A stretch of DNA of 64,000 bases from Isoetes taiwanensis (lineage: Eukaryota > Streptophyta > Lycopodiopsida > Isoetales > Isoetaceae): positions 37,509,107-37,573,106 of the forward strand of contig JAJEKV010000002.1 in NCBI GenBank assembly GCA_021234155.1, read 5' to 3'. The position numbers and the translations under genes were made by a program. The notes beneath the pieces were generated by a model. The model was given only the letters and a program-made list of their open reading frames with translations, ran no database searches and was not told the origin of the DNA. Positions within the stretch are counted from its first letter, which is position 1, and every line of letters begins with the position of its first letter. Shown piece by piece: positions 22,312 through 31,449 of the stretch.

Positions 22312-22542
22312 TCGAGTGCAACATTGCAATCCACACCCTGCATCGAGCCGAAACAAAATCGCCAGGATCGCCCCCTCATGGGAGATTTCAACATAGACGC
22401 CCCGCGACAAAACAACATCATCGCGGCCTTGCAAGTCGCGATGCCTAGCCACGTCCAACAAATCAATGCCGCCACGTGCTCCGCGATGCCGCTCAACCAT
22501 ATCTGGACACAATTCAAGCCTTGCGACATGGTGCAGGTATGA
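22312..22542 (+). pseudogene. Endonuclease/exonuclease/phosphatase-like fragment
   Basis: The frame runs through PLMGDFNIDAPRQNNIIAAL at about 22369-22428 and then QQINAATCSAMPLNHIW at about 22458-22508. The pairing of GDFNID with a later LDHIW-like motif is the C-terminal signature of the endonuclease/exonuclease/phosphatase fold found in retroelement endonucleases. In that fold the GDFN Asp and Asn and the later Asp-His are catalytic; here the later pair reads Asn-His. Third codon positions are strongly G or C, unlike the flanks. The frame is cut off when the GC hairpin repeat starts at 22561. The N-terminal half of the domain is absent, so this is a fragment. LINE origin is the simplest reading, but I cannot exclude a host-gene or foreign fragment. 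Confidence 0.4.
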
Positions 22543-22560
22543 TTGTGCAAAAATACCCTC

Positions 22561-22600
22561 CGGCCATGGAGGGCAACCCTCCGTGCGTAGCACCTTGTTT
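22561..22600. repeat. GC hairpin repeat family, copy 5 (right motif)
   Basis: GGCCATGGAGGGCAACCCTC, then CGTGCGTAGCACCTTG. The hairpin GGAGGGCAACCCTCC abuts the polypyrimidine tract, as it does at 49894 and 54192. Confidence 0.75.
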
Positions 22601-22835
22601 CCTTCCCTTTTCTTCTTTTCTACCCTTTCCTTTTTTCTCCTCTTTCCCATGCTCTTTTTACCTTTCTTTTTTTCCTTTTTTTTTCCCTTCCTTTTCCCAT
22701 TCTTCACCTTTTTTCTCATTTTTTTCTATGCCATTTCCCCTTCCCTATTCCCCTTTACCTCTTTCCCTTTCCTCTTTCACATTCACTCTTTCCTCCTCCT
22801 TTTTCCTTTTCTCCCCTTTCCTTTACGCTTTCCCC
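22598..22835. repeat. Polypyrimidine tract (T/C on + strand)
   Basis: About 240 bases almost free of purines on the plus strand, made of CTTTTCCC, CCTTTTC and TTTCCTTT words. The overlapping Phe/Ser/Pro-rich frames are composition effects. Confidence 0.9.
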
Positions 22836-23089
22836 ATAAGACCAATCATGGTGGTAGGAAATTGTGCGAGAACTCTCTGCCTTTGGATGCACCTAGATAA
22901 TCTCAGCCATTCAAATTAGGGCTTGATCCAACCCAAGACTTACGGTATAACATTATAATATAAGATGAGATAATTTAAAGAAGACATTGAATTGAATGTA
23001 GATCTCATATATTTTTGTGCAGTCTTAATAATAATCTCCTCTCTTTTTAGCGAGCACTAGCAGTCACATGTGTTTAAGCCTCTTATGGT

Positions 23090-24485
23090 AGGAGAAGAGG
23101 GAAAGGGTGAGGATAGGAAAAGGAAGGGATGAAAAGGGATGAAAAAAGAGGGGTTGAAAGAAAATGGGGAAAGAAAAAAAGGGAAAAAAGGGGGAGGGGC
23201 GAGGGGCGAGACACTGGAAGAGGAAAGAAAAGGGGGAAAAAGGAAAAAAAAGGGAGGACGAAAGGGGAAGAAAAGGGACACTTGGAAAGAGGAAGGGAAA
23301 AGGAAGGGAAAAGGGGAAAAGGAAGTGGGAAAAGAGAAAAAAAGGAAGGGAAAAGAACAAAAGGAGGGAAAGGAAGAAAAAAGACACAAAATAAAGGGAA
23401 AAAAAAGACCTTTGGAAAAAAGGAGAAGAAAAAAAAGGTTGGGAAAAGGGATATGAGAAAAAGAAAGGGGGAGGACGAGGGAACGAAAAGGGACACTAGT
23501 AAAGGGAAAGAGGAAAAAGGTGGGGAAAGGAGAAAAAATGACATGAAAAAAAAGAAGAGAAAGGAGGAAAAAAGGGAAAGCAAAAGGGAAAAGGAAAAGG
23601 GAGGGGAAAGCGAGGAAGGGAAGGAAAAAAGGCATAGAGAAAATTGGAAGAGGGTAGAAGGGAAAAAAAAAGAAAGAGGGAAAGTGCGAGGAAAGGGGAA
23701 AAGGGAAGGTACGAAAAAAAAGAAAGGGAAAGGAACAAAGGAGGGGGAAAGGGAAGGAAAAAAGACACAAAAATAAAGGGAAGGAAAAAAAGGGCACTGG
23801 AAAAAAAGGAAAAGAGAAAACAGTGGGGAAAAGGGATATGGAAAAAGGAAAGAGAAAAGGACAAGGGAGAGGAAGAGGAAAGAATGGAAGGGAAAATTGG
23901 TACGGGAAAAACTGGAAGAGAGAAAGGGCTGGGAAAGGAGGAAAGAGGAAGGAAAAAAGGCCATTGGAAAATAAAAAGGGAAAGGGAAGCCGGGTTGTAA
24001 GGGGAGGGGAGGAGGAGGAGGGAGAAAAAGGAAAATGGAAAAAAGGTAAAGGAAAAGAGGAAGGGAAACTGGGAGGAGAATACAAATACTGAGAAAAAAT
24101 ATGGGTGCATAGAAAGTGGGAGGGGAGGGGAACAAAAAGGAAGAGCAAAATAGAAAAAGAAAAAAGGGAAAATCAGGGAATAGAATAGAATAGAATAGGA
24201 ATAGAATAGAAAAGGACGAAAAAAAGGGAAAAGGGGTGCATAAAGGTTGAAAGAGGATAAAGGAAAGAGCATACAAAAATGAGAAAAAAGAGAATGTGAA
24301 ATTAGAAAAATAGAAACATTGAACGGGAAAACAAAAAAAGGGAAAAGGAAGATGGTAGAAATAGAATAGTGAAAAAAGAGAAAGGTAAATGGTGGAAAAG
24401 TGGAAAGGGGAAAATAAAAAAATAAAATATAAAAGCATGGAAAAGAAAAAGGAAAAAGAAATAAGGAAGGAAAAGTGAAAATGTG
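23090..24485. repeat. 1.4-kb polypurine tract (A/G on + strand)
   Basis: Nearly 1.4 kb of almost unbroken purine built of GGGAAAAGG, AAGGGAAAAG and GGAAGGAAAA words. It is the opposite strand of the CTTTTCCC style of tract. Near 24179-24212 it includes an AATAG/GAATA microsatellite. Open frames of 215 codons (plus, Lys/Glu/Arg/Gly) and 363-451 codons (minus, Phe/Leu/Ser/Pro) arise because stop codons are rare in such DNA; they are not genes. Confidence 0.95.
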
Positions 24486-24655
24486 GCCAAATCCTCTTAA
24501 TTGTGTGATTTTAAGACATAAATTAATTTAACAATTTGCTCCAGAGTGTATCATTTACAGTTCCTAGCTATGTCGAGTAAGGCTAGGCTCTATTTCTAGT
24601 GCCTTTTTGAAAGCTCTGCAGAGCTTGAGGATTATCTGCGTCTGGTCGGACGCCT

Positions 24656-25104
24656 GTATTTAGAGTCCATGATGTGGTATTTCTGGACTTTTTTGGTGGT
24701 ATTTCTGGCCACGCGTTATCAGCCATGTGGTATTTCCAGAAAAAAAGAGTGGTACTTCCGGCCAAAAGAACTGGTATTTCCGACCAAAAGGTGGTATTTC
24801 TGACCAAAAACCAAGCGTGAAACAGCACGGGGGAGCTGAGATCTTTGGTGAGATCATTCTTGCAGCTCTGTGGGCAGCTTGCAGAACTGCTTCAAAAGCC
24901 CTTCTAATCATTTTGCTTGGCTCTTTAACATTGGTTTGGTGAAAAGAGGAAGTGATTTGAGCTCAGACAGAGCTGGATCGATCCAAAAATGCCCTATAAT
25001 AGTTGGTCTGGGCTTGAAACTGTGAAGCGTACAGTGACTGATAATGGGTGGCCGGAAATACCACACAAAAAGTCCAGAAATACCACAACCCGGACTCTAA
25101 ATAC
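24656..25104. mobile_element. 449-bp inverted-repeat element with TGGTATTTC repeats
   Basis: Ends GTATTTAGAGTCC (24656) and GGACTCTAAATAC (to 25104) head inverted repeats of about 57 bp (24656-24712 and 25048-25104). Shared words include TGGTATTTCTGGACTTTTT and GGCCAC. Inside the left half, TGGTATTTC or TGGTACTTC occurs at 24675, 24697, 24728, 24750, 24772 and 24792, mostly followed by a GGCCA- or GACCA-like word, with two inverted copies in the right end. Terminal repeats plus subterminal arrays of one word fit a non-autonomous DNA transposon. I see no clear target duplication and no coding capacity. Confidence 0.85.
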
Positions 25105-25880
25105 GGTGGTCCATAAACTGGTCTAGCTGAAACTTGACTCCACAGTACTGTTACAATAGCAATGGCTCAAAGAAAAATAAAAACTTGCCCCTGTTACTTC
25201 GGAACTCGACAAGTCCGATGAGCTCGAAGAAGCGATGCCATCCATAACTGCACCAATTTATTTATTTATTTGAAACATCATTACATATGTTCACATAAAC
25301 TCAATAAAAGACATTGCATAGGGAATGGAAGTGATGTCTACGAAAAGACCTAAAATGATGCAGAACATGTCAAACTGGCAGAAGAAATCCTGAGCTCCAT
25401 AAACTCTAAGCCAGCTTGAATGGAAACAGTCATTATTGAGATAACACTGAAAATCTAAGACAAAGAATCTCTTGCAGCATGCTACAAATTTCGAGCAAAA
25501 GCTATGTAAAATTGCAAGAAAGCGCAAAAGCTAGAAAGGATTACTTCGCAGTGTTTAGAGCAGAGCTTGCACCACCAAGAGTAGTATCACTTCTATCGTA
25601 TTCATGCTGCCATCCAATCGTCTCTCCTTGTTTTCTCCTGCGAAAAATAAGCTGCTGCAGATAAGTTAGCTTAAAATAGCTTAGCTTCGAAGCAAGGCCT
25701 CTTTTTTTGTTTTTTTCTTGCCAGGTGTCGAAAAATTTCAATAGTATATCGCACAACATGCACCTACATGCCAATATTTGAAGAGGGAATAATAGAATAG
25801 AATCTAGCCAATCTAAGTTCATATAAGAGTTAGACATATGAAGATTAGGCCCTAACTTATGCCCGGCCGGATACATGTTT
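25105..25880. other. No gene recognised
   Basis: A 121-codon minus frame at 25541-25906 contains a coding-like stretch (RRRKQGETIGWQHEYDRSD) that I cannot assign. Confidence 0.3.
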
Positions 25881-25899
25881 ACTAGTTTTATAATTTTTG

Positions 25900-26040
25900 G
25901 ATTCAAAAATGGTTGTGATGTTTCGCGCTACATGTAGCAAATTCGCCACCATAAAAAATGCAACGTCGCATACCCAAAAGGAATTAAGCTATATGCCTCA
26001 AGCCCCATGGAACTTTATGCAAACGAGCCTTTGTCAAACC
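25900..26040. repeat. Direct repeat, copy 1, upstream of the polyphenol oxidase gene
   Basis: AAAATGGTTGTGATGTTTCG, TGTAGCAAAT, ACCCAAAAGGA, and CAAGCCCCATGGAACTTT reappear in the same order at 26650-26815. Confidence 0.75.
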
Positions 26041-26347
26041 ACACTCGGACATCTACATCCACAAAGAGCCCTTATCGGAGAGACAGAGACTCATTATATG
26101 TACCTTCCGCTTTTTTCACCACATCACAAGTACATAATGCAAAACTCCACTTAAAACTACATTCGACCTTCCCAACAAAGGTCAGTTGTAATCATGTTGA
26201 TCATCCGTTATATTTACGCACATTCCATTCCATTTACACATGCCATTAAATCTACACATTTCATTTGATTCCGACTATGCACTTCATTACATGTAGCCTA
26301 TACACGCTCACGATTAATGTTGGCCATCACTAGGCACCAGTTTCTAG

Positions 26348-26482
26348 TCATATACACCTTAACACCCTGCTCCTTGGGTTTTTATGCCTAAAACAGTCAT
26401 AACGCCCTAGCGCGTTATCAGCTCATAATGCCCTAGGGCGTTATCACGAAGACTGATAACACCCTTGGGGCAGGGTGTTAAG
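26348..26482. repeat. Foldback sequence with 22-bp outer arms
   Basis: CCTTAACACCCTGCTCCTTG at 26348 pairs with the inverse ending CAGGGTGTTAAGG at 26482. Inside are two smaller palindromes built on GCCCTAGGGCGTTAT and GCCCTAGCGCGTTATC. Confidence 0.75.
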
Positions 26483-26485
26483 GGA

Positions 26486-26623
26486 GATAACGCCCTGGCC
26501 CTCGGGTATTAATGGGAATAAAATTCTCGGGCAATATGGCCATGGCACGCCCTCGCCATTTTGGCCATGGCCATATTGCCCTTCAATTTTATTCCCATAA
26601 TGCCCTCTGGCCGGGGCGTTATC
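26486..26623. repeat. 138-bp foldback (hairpin) element
   Basis: The left arm begins GATAACGCCCTGGCCCTCGG, then ATGGGAATAAAATT, then GGGCAATATGGCCATGG. The right arm is its inverse and ends CCGGGGCGTTATC. Arms are about 60 bases with few mismatches and a short loop. One arm also occurs alone at 20771-20846, so this is a dispersed family. Confidence 0.85.
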
Positions 26624-26649
26624 TACCCGGTCTTATCATTTTAGGGTTT

Positions 26650-26815
26650 GAAAATGATTGTGATGTATTGCGTTGCACGTAGCAAATACTTTAAATTAAT
26701 AATGTTCAGACACTTAAAGGTCAGAGACAACAAACATGGCCAAAAATGCACCACATAACCCAAAAGAGTTGTTAAGCTAGACACCTCAACAAGCCCCATG
26801 GAACTTTCGCTAAAG
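26650..26815. repeat. Direct repeat, copy 2, upstream of the polyphenol oxidase gene
   Basis: It matches 25900-26040 with an internal insertion of about 30-40 bases. Hairpin DNA fills much of the space between the two copies. The duplication ends about 120 bases before the coding start. Confidence 0.75.
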
Positions 26816-26938
26816 TAAGAAGAGTATGGGTCAACTTGATGAATGGAAGCGTGCCACAAAAGCATGGGCCAATTTACACCTTAAATAGCCTACAGCCTAA
26901 AATGGTTGGAAGTCATATCATTTCATCAATTTGCCAGA

Positions 26939-28795
26939 ATGTTATCACAGCGTCCCATTCTTCAATCTCTGCAGTGCACAAAAGCTACAGAGGAAATCAG
27001 ATCTGCCAACAATGTTGGTTGCATGCAAATAAAATTTCTGAGCAAGTCAGGAAACAGGCAATGCAAGAGCATAATCAGAAGCCAAAAATCTGAAGATGAG
27101 GCAAGGCAATTGTTCAAGAGAAGAGATGTGCTACTAGGAACAACTGCAGGTGTAGCAGGGTTTCCTAGTCTGATAAATTCAGCCATTGGAGCACCAATTG
27201 TTCCACCGGATCTAAGCGACTGCAAGGTCTCAACGCCTGCAGGAGAAGATGAGGTGAATTGCTGTCTCAAAACGAGCAAATCAATCAAGGATTTCGTTCT
27301 GCCGAAGAATCCGAGGCTGCGAACCCGGCCCGCGGCGCATCTTGTTGATCAGGAATACATAGACAAGTATGTGAAAGCATATGATCTGCTCAGAGCCTTG
27401 CCAGATGATGACAACAGGAAATTCATCAACCAGGCATATATGCACTGCATATTCTGTGACCATGTTTTGGTGCAACCAGGCACAGACCAAGCCTTTGATA
27501 TCCATTTCAGCTGGCTTTTTTTTCCATGGCATAGATGGTATGTCTATTTCCATGAAAGGATCCTTCAAAAGCTCCTGAATGATCCGACCTTTTCTCTTCC
27601 TTTCTGGAACTGGGATAACCAGAATGCCACAAATCCACTTCCTAATTCAATTCCCAACGTTTTCATCCAAAACGAGGCCCTGTATGACAGGCTCAGAAAC
27701 ACCATCCACCAGCCTCCCGCCATAGCCGACCTTGCGTGGTTTCCTGGTCAGCCTGAAAAGCAGAACGATCCGGCCACTCTCAGAGCTGAAAATAACGCCA
27801 TTGTGTATCAGCAGGTTGTTGGCGGAGCTAAAACAGCTAGGCTTTTCATGGGCTCGCCTTACAGATATGGAGATCCAACGCCAAATTTTGACAATTCTGC
27901 AAATTATGGTGGTAGCGTTGAAAACGGAGTCCATGGATTCGTCCATATATGGACTGGAGCAGAAAAAGAGCTTGCGCCTAATAATGAAGACATGGGTGCT
28001 CTGTTTTCTGCAGCCAGAGATCCAATTTTCTACGCGCACCATGCCAACATTGACAGAATGTGGTGGATTTGGAAGAACAGAGGCGGAAAGGAATTCAAAG
28101 ACACCGATTGGCTTGATTCTTCATTCCTGTTTTTTGACGAGAACGGGGATCCTGTAAAGGTGTATATCAGAGATGCTTTGGATACCAATGCGATGGGTTA
28201 TACTTATCAATCTATGCCGCTGGATTGGCTGCAAGCAAGAGCGACCAAATCTGGAGCTGCTACATCTGCTGCTACATCTAAGCTCAAAGCGAGAATGGTT
28301 GAAGTGCCGGAATTCGGAAAGAAGGGGGCCGGAAATTCGAAGGCTCTGGATGCGCCATTTAGCTCCAAAATTAAAATTCCTTCAAGGAAAAAAGTGGGTT
28401 CGTTGTTTTCCGGCGAAGAAGCCATAGCTGCAGAGGCTGTAGCAGAGGGCGAAGGTTCAGAAACAGTGCTTGTCATTCAAGGCGTGGAGGTGCCCATGGA
28501 TAAGGCAGTTGGATTCAATGTGTTTATCAATCTTCCGGATGCCGATTCGTCTACTCCCAAGGATATCAAGGAATATGCAGGCAGTTTTATGTATTTGCCT
28601 CATGTGAGCTCCAGATCCAGATCCAGTTCCGGCATGGCCATGAAGAAGCAGAGTGTGACTACTGTGAGGCTGGGAATTGGAGAGACTTTGGATGACTTGG
28701 GCATTAAAGACGGTGACACCTTTGTTGTCACTCTTGTGCCCAAAGATGGAGGAGATAGCATTGTTATCAAGGGCTTCGATGTTGAGTTCGAATAG
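26939..28795 (+). CDS. PPO: Polyphenol oxidase (catechol oxidase/tyrosinase family), plastid, intronless
   Basis: This intact frame of 618 codons is the only full-length gene I can defend here. The enzyme is a two-copper protein that oxidises o-diphenols to quinones, normally in the thylakoid lumen. I chose the ATG at 26939; the frame is open further upstream but without an earlier ATG. Residues 1 to about 50 look like a transit peptide, followed by a twin-arginine lumen signal (R61 R62, DVLLGTTAGVAG) and a likely cut near AIGA-PI at 85/86. The CuA ligands are H169, H189 and H198, with Cys173 placed for the thioether bridge to H189. The CuB ligands are H332, H336 and H368 (second His of FYAHHANIDRMW). 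Cys95, 108, 109 and 170 fit the two conserved disulphides. Glu328 fits the water-keeper position, and Gly333 follows the first CuB His. The DWL domain starts at 390, the YTY motif is 421-423, and the KFDV-type C-terminal domain ends GFDVEFE. Length and domain order are normal. A Gly after the first CuB His suggests diphenolase rather than strong monophenolase activity, which is inference only. Confidence 0.96.
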   Translation: MLSQRPILQSLQCTKATEEIRSANNVGCMQIKFLSKSGNRQCKSIIRSQKSEDEARQLFKRRDVLLGTTAGVAGFPSLINSAIGAPIVPPDLSDCKVSTPAGEDEVNCCLKTSKSIKDFVLPKNPRLRTRPAAHLVDQEYIDKYVKAYDLLRALPDDDNRKFINQAYMHCIFCDHVLVQPGTDQAFDIHFSWLFFPWHRWYVYFHERILQKLLNDPTFSLPFWNWDNQNATNPLPNSIPNVFIQNEALYDRLRNTIHQPPAIADLAWFPGQPEKQNDPATLRAENNAIVYQQVVGGAKTARLFMGSPYRYGDPTPNFDNSANYGGSVENGVHGFVHIWTGAEKELAPNNEDMGALFSAARDPIFYAHHANIDRMWWIWKNRGGKEFKDTDWLDSSFLFFDENGDPVKVYIRDALDTNAMGYTYQSMPLDWLQARATKSGAATSAATSKLKARMVEVPEFGKKGAGNSKALDAPFSSKIKIPSRKKVGSLFSGEEAIAAEAVAEGEGSETVLVIQGVEVPMDKAVGFNVFINLPDADSSTPKDIKEYAGSFMYLPHVSSRSRSSSGMAMKKQSVTTVRLGIGETLDDLGIKDGDTFVVTLVPKDGGDSIVIKGFDVEFE

Positions 28796-28869
28796 GTCTT
28801 GGAAAATCTAGTTCAAAGGATCTCATACACCATAAAAAAACTTATTCTATTCTATGTATCACACATATA

Positions 28870-28875
28870 AATAAA
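28870..28875 (+). terminator. Likely polyadenylation signal of the PPO gene
   Basis: AATAAA lies about 75 bases after the stop codon in an AT-rich 3' flank, a normal distance for a plant near-upstream element. Confidence 0.45.
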
Positions 28876-28879
28876 TGTT

Positions 28880-30700
28880 CATTTTGCCCTTGGTTTTTCT
28901 TATGGTACACTTCGTCGAAGGCTTTTATTTCCCAAACATGCCTTTGTCATGTGAACTTTGTCAAATATTTATAGGAAAAAAGGCCTGCACTAAAAGGACT
29001 AATTATTAGAACTACAAGAAATGTATTGCACCCGCTAACATTTCTTTTTTTAAGGAAACATGTATATAAAAGAGGCCCTTGATCTCCCTGGACATTTTTC
29101 TTTAAAGCAAAAAGCTATGAAAGAGACCTAGTGTACCCGATATCCAATGTAAAACAGCAGCTGTAATAGATCCTAAATGCTATTTTTTTAGATGTTTGTT
29201 TTGAATGGTTTTGCATGAAATAATAAAAAATAATTCCTACAGGATCCTGTGTTATGCACACATAAAAAAATTAGATTCTAGCATCGCATCCCATTAGTTA
29301 TGGACATCGCCAACTTTATGTGCTCAAATGGTAGTTCAATTGTCCCTCTGCCTCCTTTCCCAATTGCCTTATCAAAACATATACCAAAGCTCCACGATAC
29401 ATCAATAGTACCTTGACTCGTCAATTTGTTCTTGAAAATTCAAAGTATCCCAAAGCAATGTATCTATTTGTGGCAGATAAAGCAGCCATTGGGGAGATCA
29501 AATCAGAGCGAAGACTTTATTGTGGCAGGTAGGAAACCGTGAGATTTGATTTTGATCGAATTTTGATGATTTATAGAAATCAAAGTGAGGACTTCTTTGT
29601 GGCAATAAATAGAACATACATCCTATTTGATTCTAGTTGATTTTTTATGATTATATTTTGGGAATGGAACTTACTAGTGGAATAAACGTTTTAACATGTG
29701 AATTCTAACTAGCCTAGACAATGTACTTATTCATGACAGGAGTGTGAATGAAATCTTCTTGAACTCATTATGAATATGTCTTCAATGCCTAAAGCATTTT
29801 AACATCTTTGGAACACTTTAGAGCTTCTCGTAAGATTAGATGCATGTCCATGTTACTTTCATTGAGATGAAAGGGAGATTAAGAAAATATTTAGAACCAA
29901 TATATTAACTTTATCCTTAATCTTCCTGTAGATTGTGCGCCAGACACTACGGGATGAGATGTTGTGCTAGATAAATATCAAGTACCACATTGAGTAATTG
30001 TAGGTTGCAGTAGTGTCGGTTGAACTCGGGAACAGATGCAAAAAATGAAGGAGCCATCAAAGGGAAATGGAAATGCATTTACTGAGCACACCATTGCACA
30101 GCTCATAGGCTAGGGTTTTGGTGTTGATTCAATCTAGGGTATCTTCCTCCTAGGGTGTCCCTTTTGAGCGATTTTTAGTGCATTGGAATGCTAGTGCAGT
30201 ATGATTTCTAATAATGTATGGGATGAAGTGGTTTTGCTTTGCTTCAGTCCCTTAATTGGGATCATCCATTTCGGCCCCATGGTTACCACCACGATATGAA
30301 ATCTTCCTCGCCGCGTTTATTGCTTTTAAGGCCTCTCCAACAGTGCCTCCTAATTCTCATCTCAACGCTCTTATCTATGCCCCTGCTCCTATGGATTTGC
30401 AACACTTCCCCTCTCTCTATAGCTTGTCCAATTTCTTCTTTTTCATCTCTACCATCTCTGGTACTACCTCAATTCCTTCTTTTCTTGCTCCTACTCTCCC
30501 TTTTGTGCCATCTCCACTCTTCCTCTTGTTCCATGGGCTGTTCCTAATACCGTTTCTCGAATCTCACAAACGTGCTTCTCTGATTGGATTAAGCGTGACA
30601 TGCTATCTGATACACATCTGCTCATGTTTCCAATGCTATGAAGCTCATGATGGAGAATAACAAAAAATAGATTTTTGCATACATGAAACTTATAGGCTCT
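28880..30700. other. AT-rich flank downstream of PPO, no gene recognised
   Basis: It contains an imperfect tandem pair of about 84 bp (units near 29492 and 29576, each with ATCAAA, GACTT, TTGTGGCA and TTTGATTNTNGTTGATTTT-like words). The 30239-30660 frames are Ser/Pro/Leu-rich and may be the decayed start of the LINE relic that follows. Confidence 0.4.
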
Positions 30701-30710
30701 TGAAGATCAG

Positions 30711-31440
30711 ATGGATGTTCAATTACCTCTTGATAACGTGTTTTATAAAGCAAAGATATGCTCTAGTGCCTTTGCTAGGGTTGGTGTCTCGATTGTGGAG
30801 ATAGATCATAGTGCCAACTTGCAAAGTCTGCACAATCTAGTATCGCATATGATAGTATGTCATTTCACTGATCAATTCCTTGATCTCCAAAGGATGGGCT
30901 TTTGGTTGAAGCAACATCTTCAAAATTAGGGACTGCCTTAACATGAGTATCTGAAAGTTTTGGATAAGTAAAACAACTATTTCTTAGTATGTTCGGATCC
31001 CCTATTATTGTTGCCAAATTAGTGGAACATGGGATGGTTGCTTTATGGGGGCATTGTCTCTTATATCAAGTATACATCCCTAGATTTCTCTAAGTTCTGG
31101 AGCGCGCTGGGCCGTGACGCCCAGAACTTTCTCGATTGGGCTTGCAGTTCCGTGACTTCTTGGTCGCCATTGCCAATGGATTAGGGTTGCACCTTGCCTC
31201 TTCTATTGTCAGTGGTCCTTGTATTAGTGTATTCCTTCTTGCTGAGCTATCTCCCACAAAGTCTGTGGTTGTTAAGAATGGTCCATTCTTTGTTAAATAC
31301 AATTTGTTTTTGCGTAACTGTCCCAAGCTTGTAAATATGTTCTTTGATGTTGAGGACTTCTCTATGAATCATGCTCGGAGACCCACCATCTCCATCCCTC
31401 CTCCTCCTTCTATCTCTCCTACTTCTACTCCTCATGTTTT
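30711..31440 (+). pseudogene. LINE ORF1-like (DUF4283-type) relic
   Basis: In shifting plus-strand frames the segment follows the layout of plant LINE ORF1 (gag-like) proteins. A frame at 30711-30929 ends before a VLDK-NNYFLV-like strand. The frame at 31136 reads LQFRDFLVAIANGLGLHLAS, then CISVFLLAEL and NCPKLVNMFFDVEDF, which fits the usual 'LPL.FW....L..IA..LG' and 'Y..LP..C..C' blocks with the zinc-knuckle cysteines lost. A Ser/Pro/Thr-rich tail follows. Several stops and frame changes show decay. No reverse transcriptase is visible downstream. The assignment rests on pattern only. Confidence 0.4.
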
Positions 31441-31449
31441 CGTCTCTAC

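Noticed and set aside
23057-24438. Minus-strand frames of 363 and 451 codons and a plus frame of 215 codons
   Set aside because: They lie in a near-pure purine/pyrimidine tract where stop codons are rare. The peptides are only Phe/Leu/Ser/Pro or Lys/Glu/Arg/Gly strings without domains.
26836-27093. Upstream overlapping frame (85 codons) as an alternative PPO start
   Set aside because: It is in a different frame from PPO. The PPO frame itself has its first ATG at 26939.
28985-29050. A CACTA end suggested by ACTACAAGAAATG
   Set aside because: It is not preceded by C, and no partner end was found.
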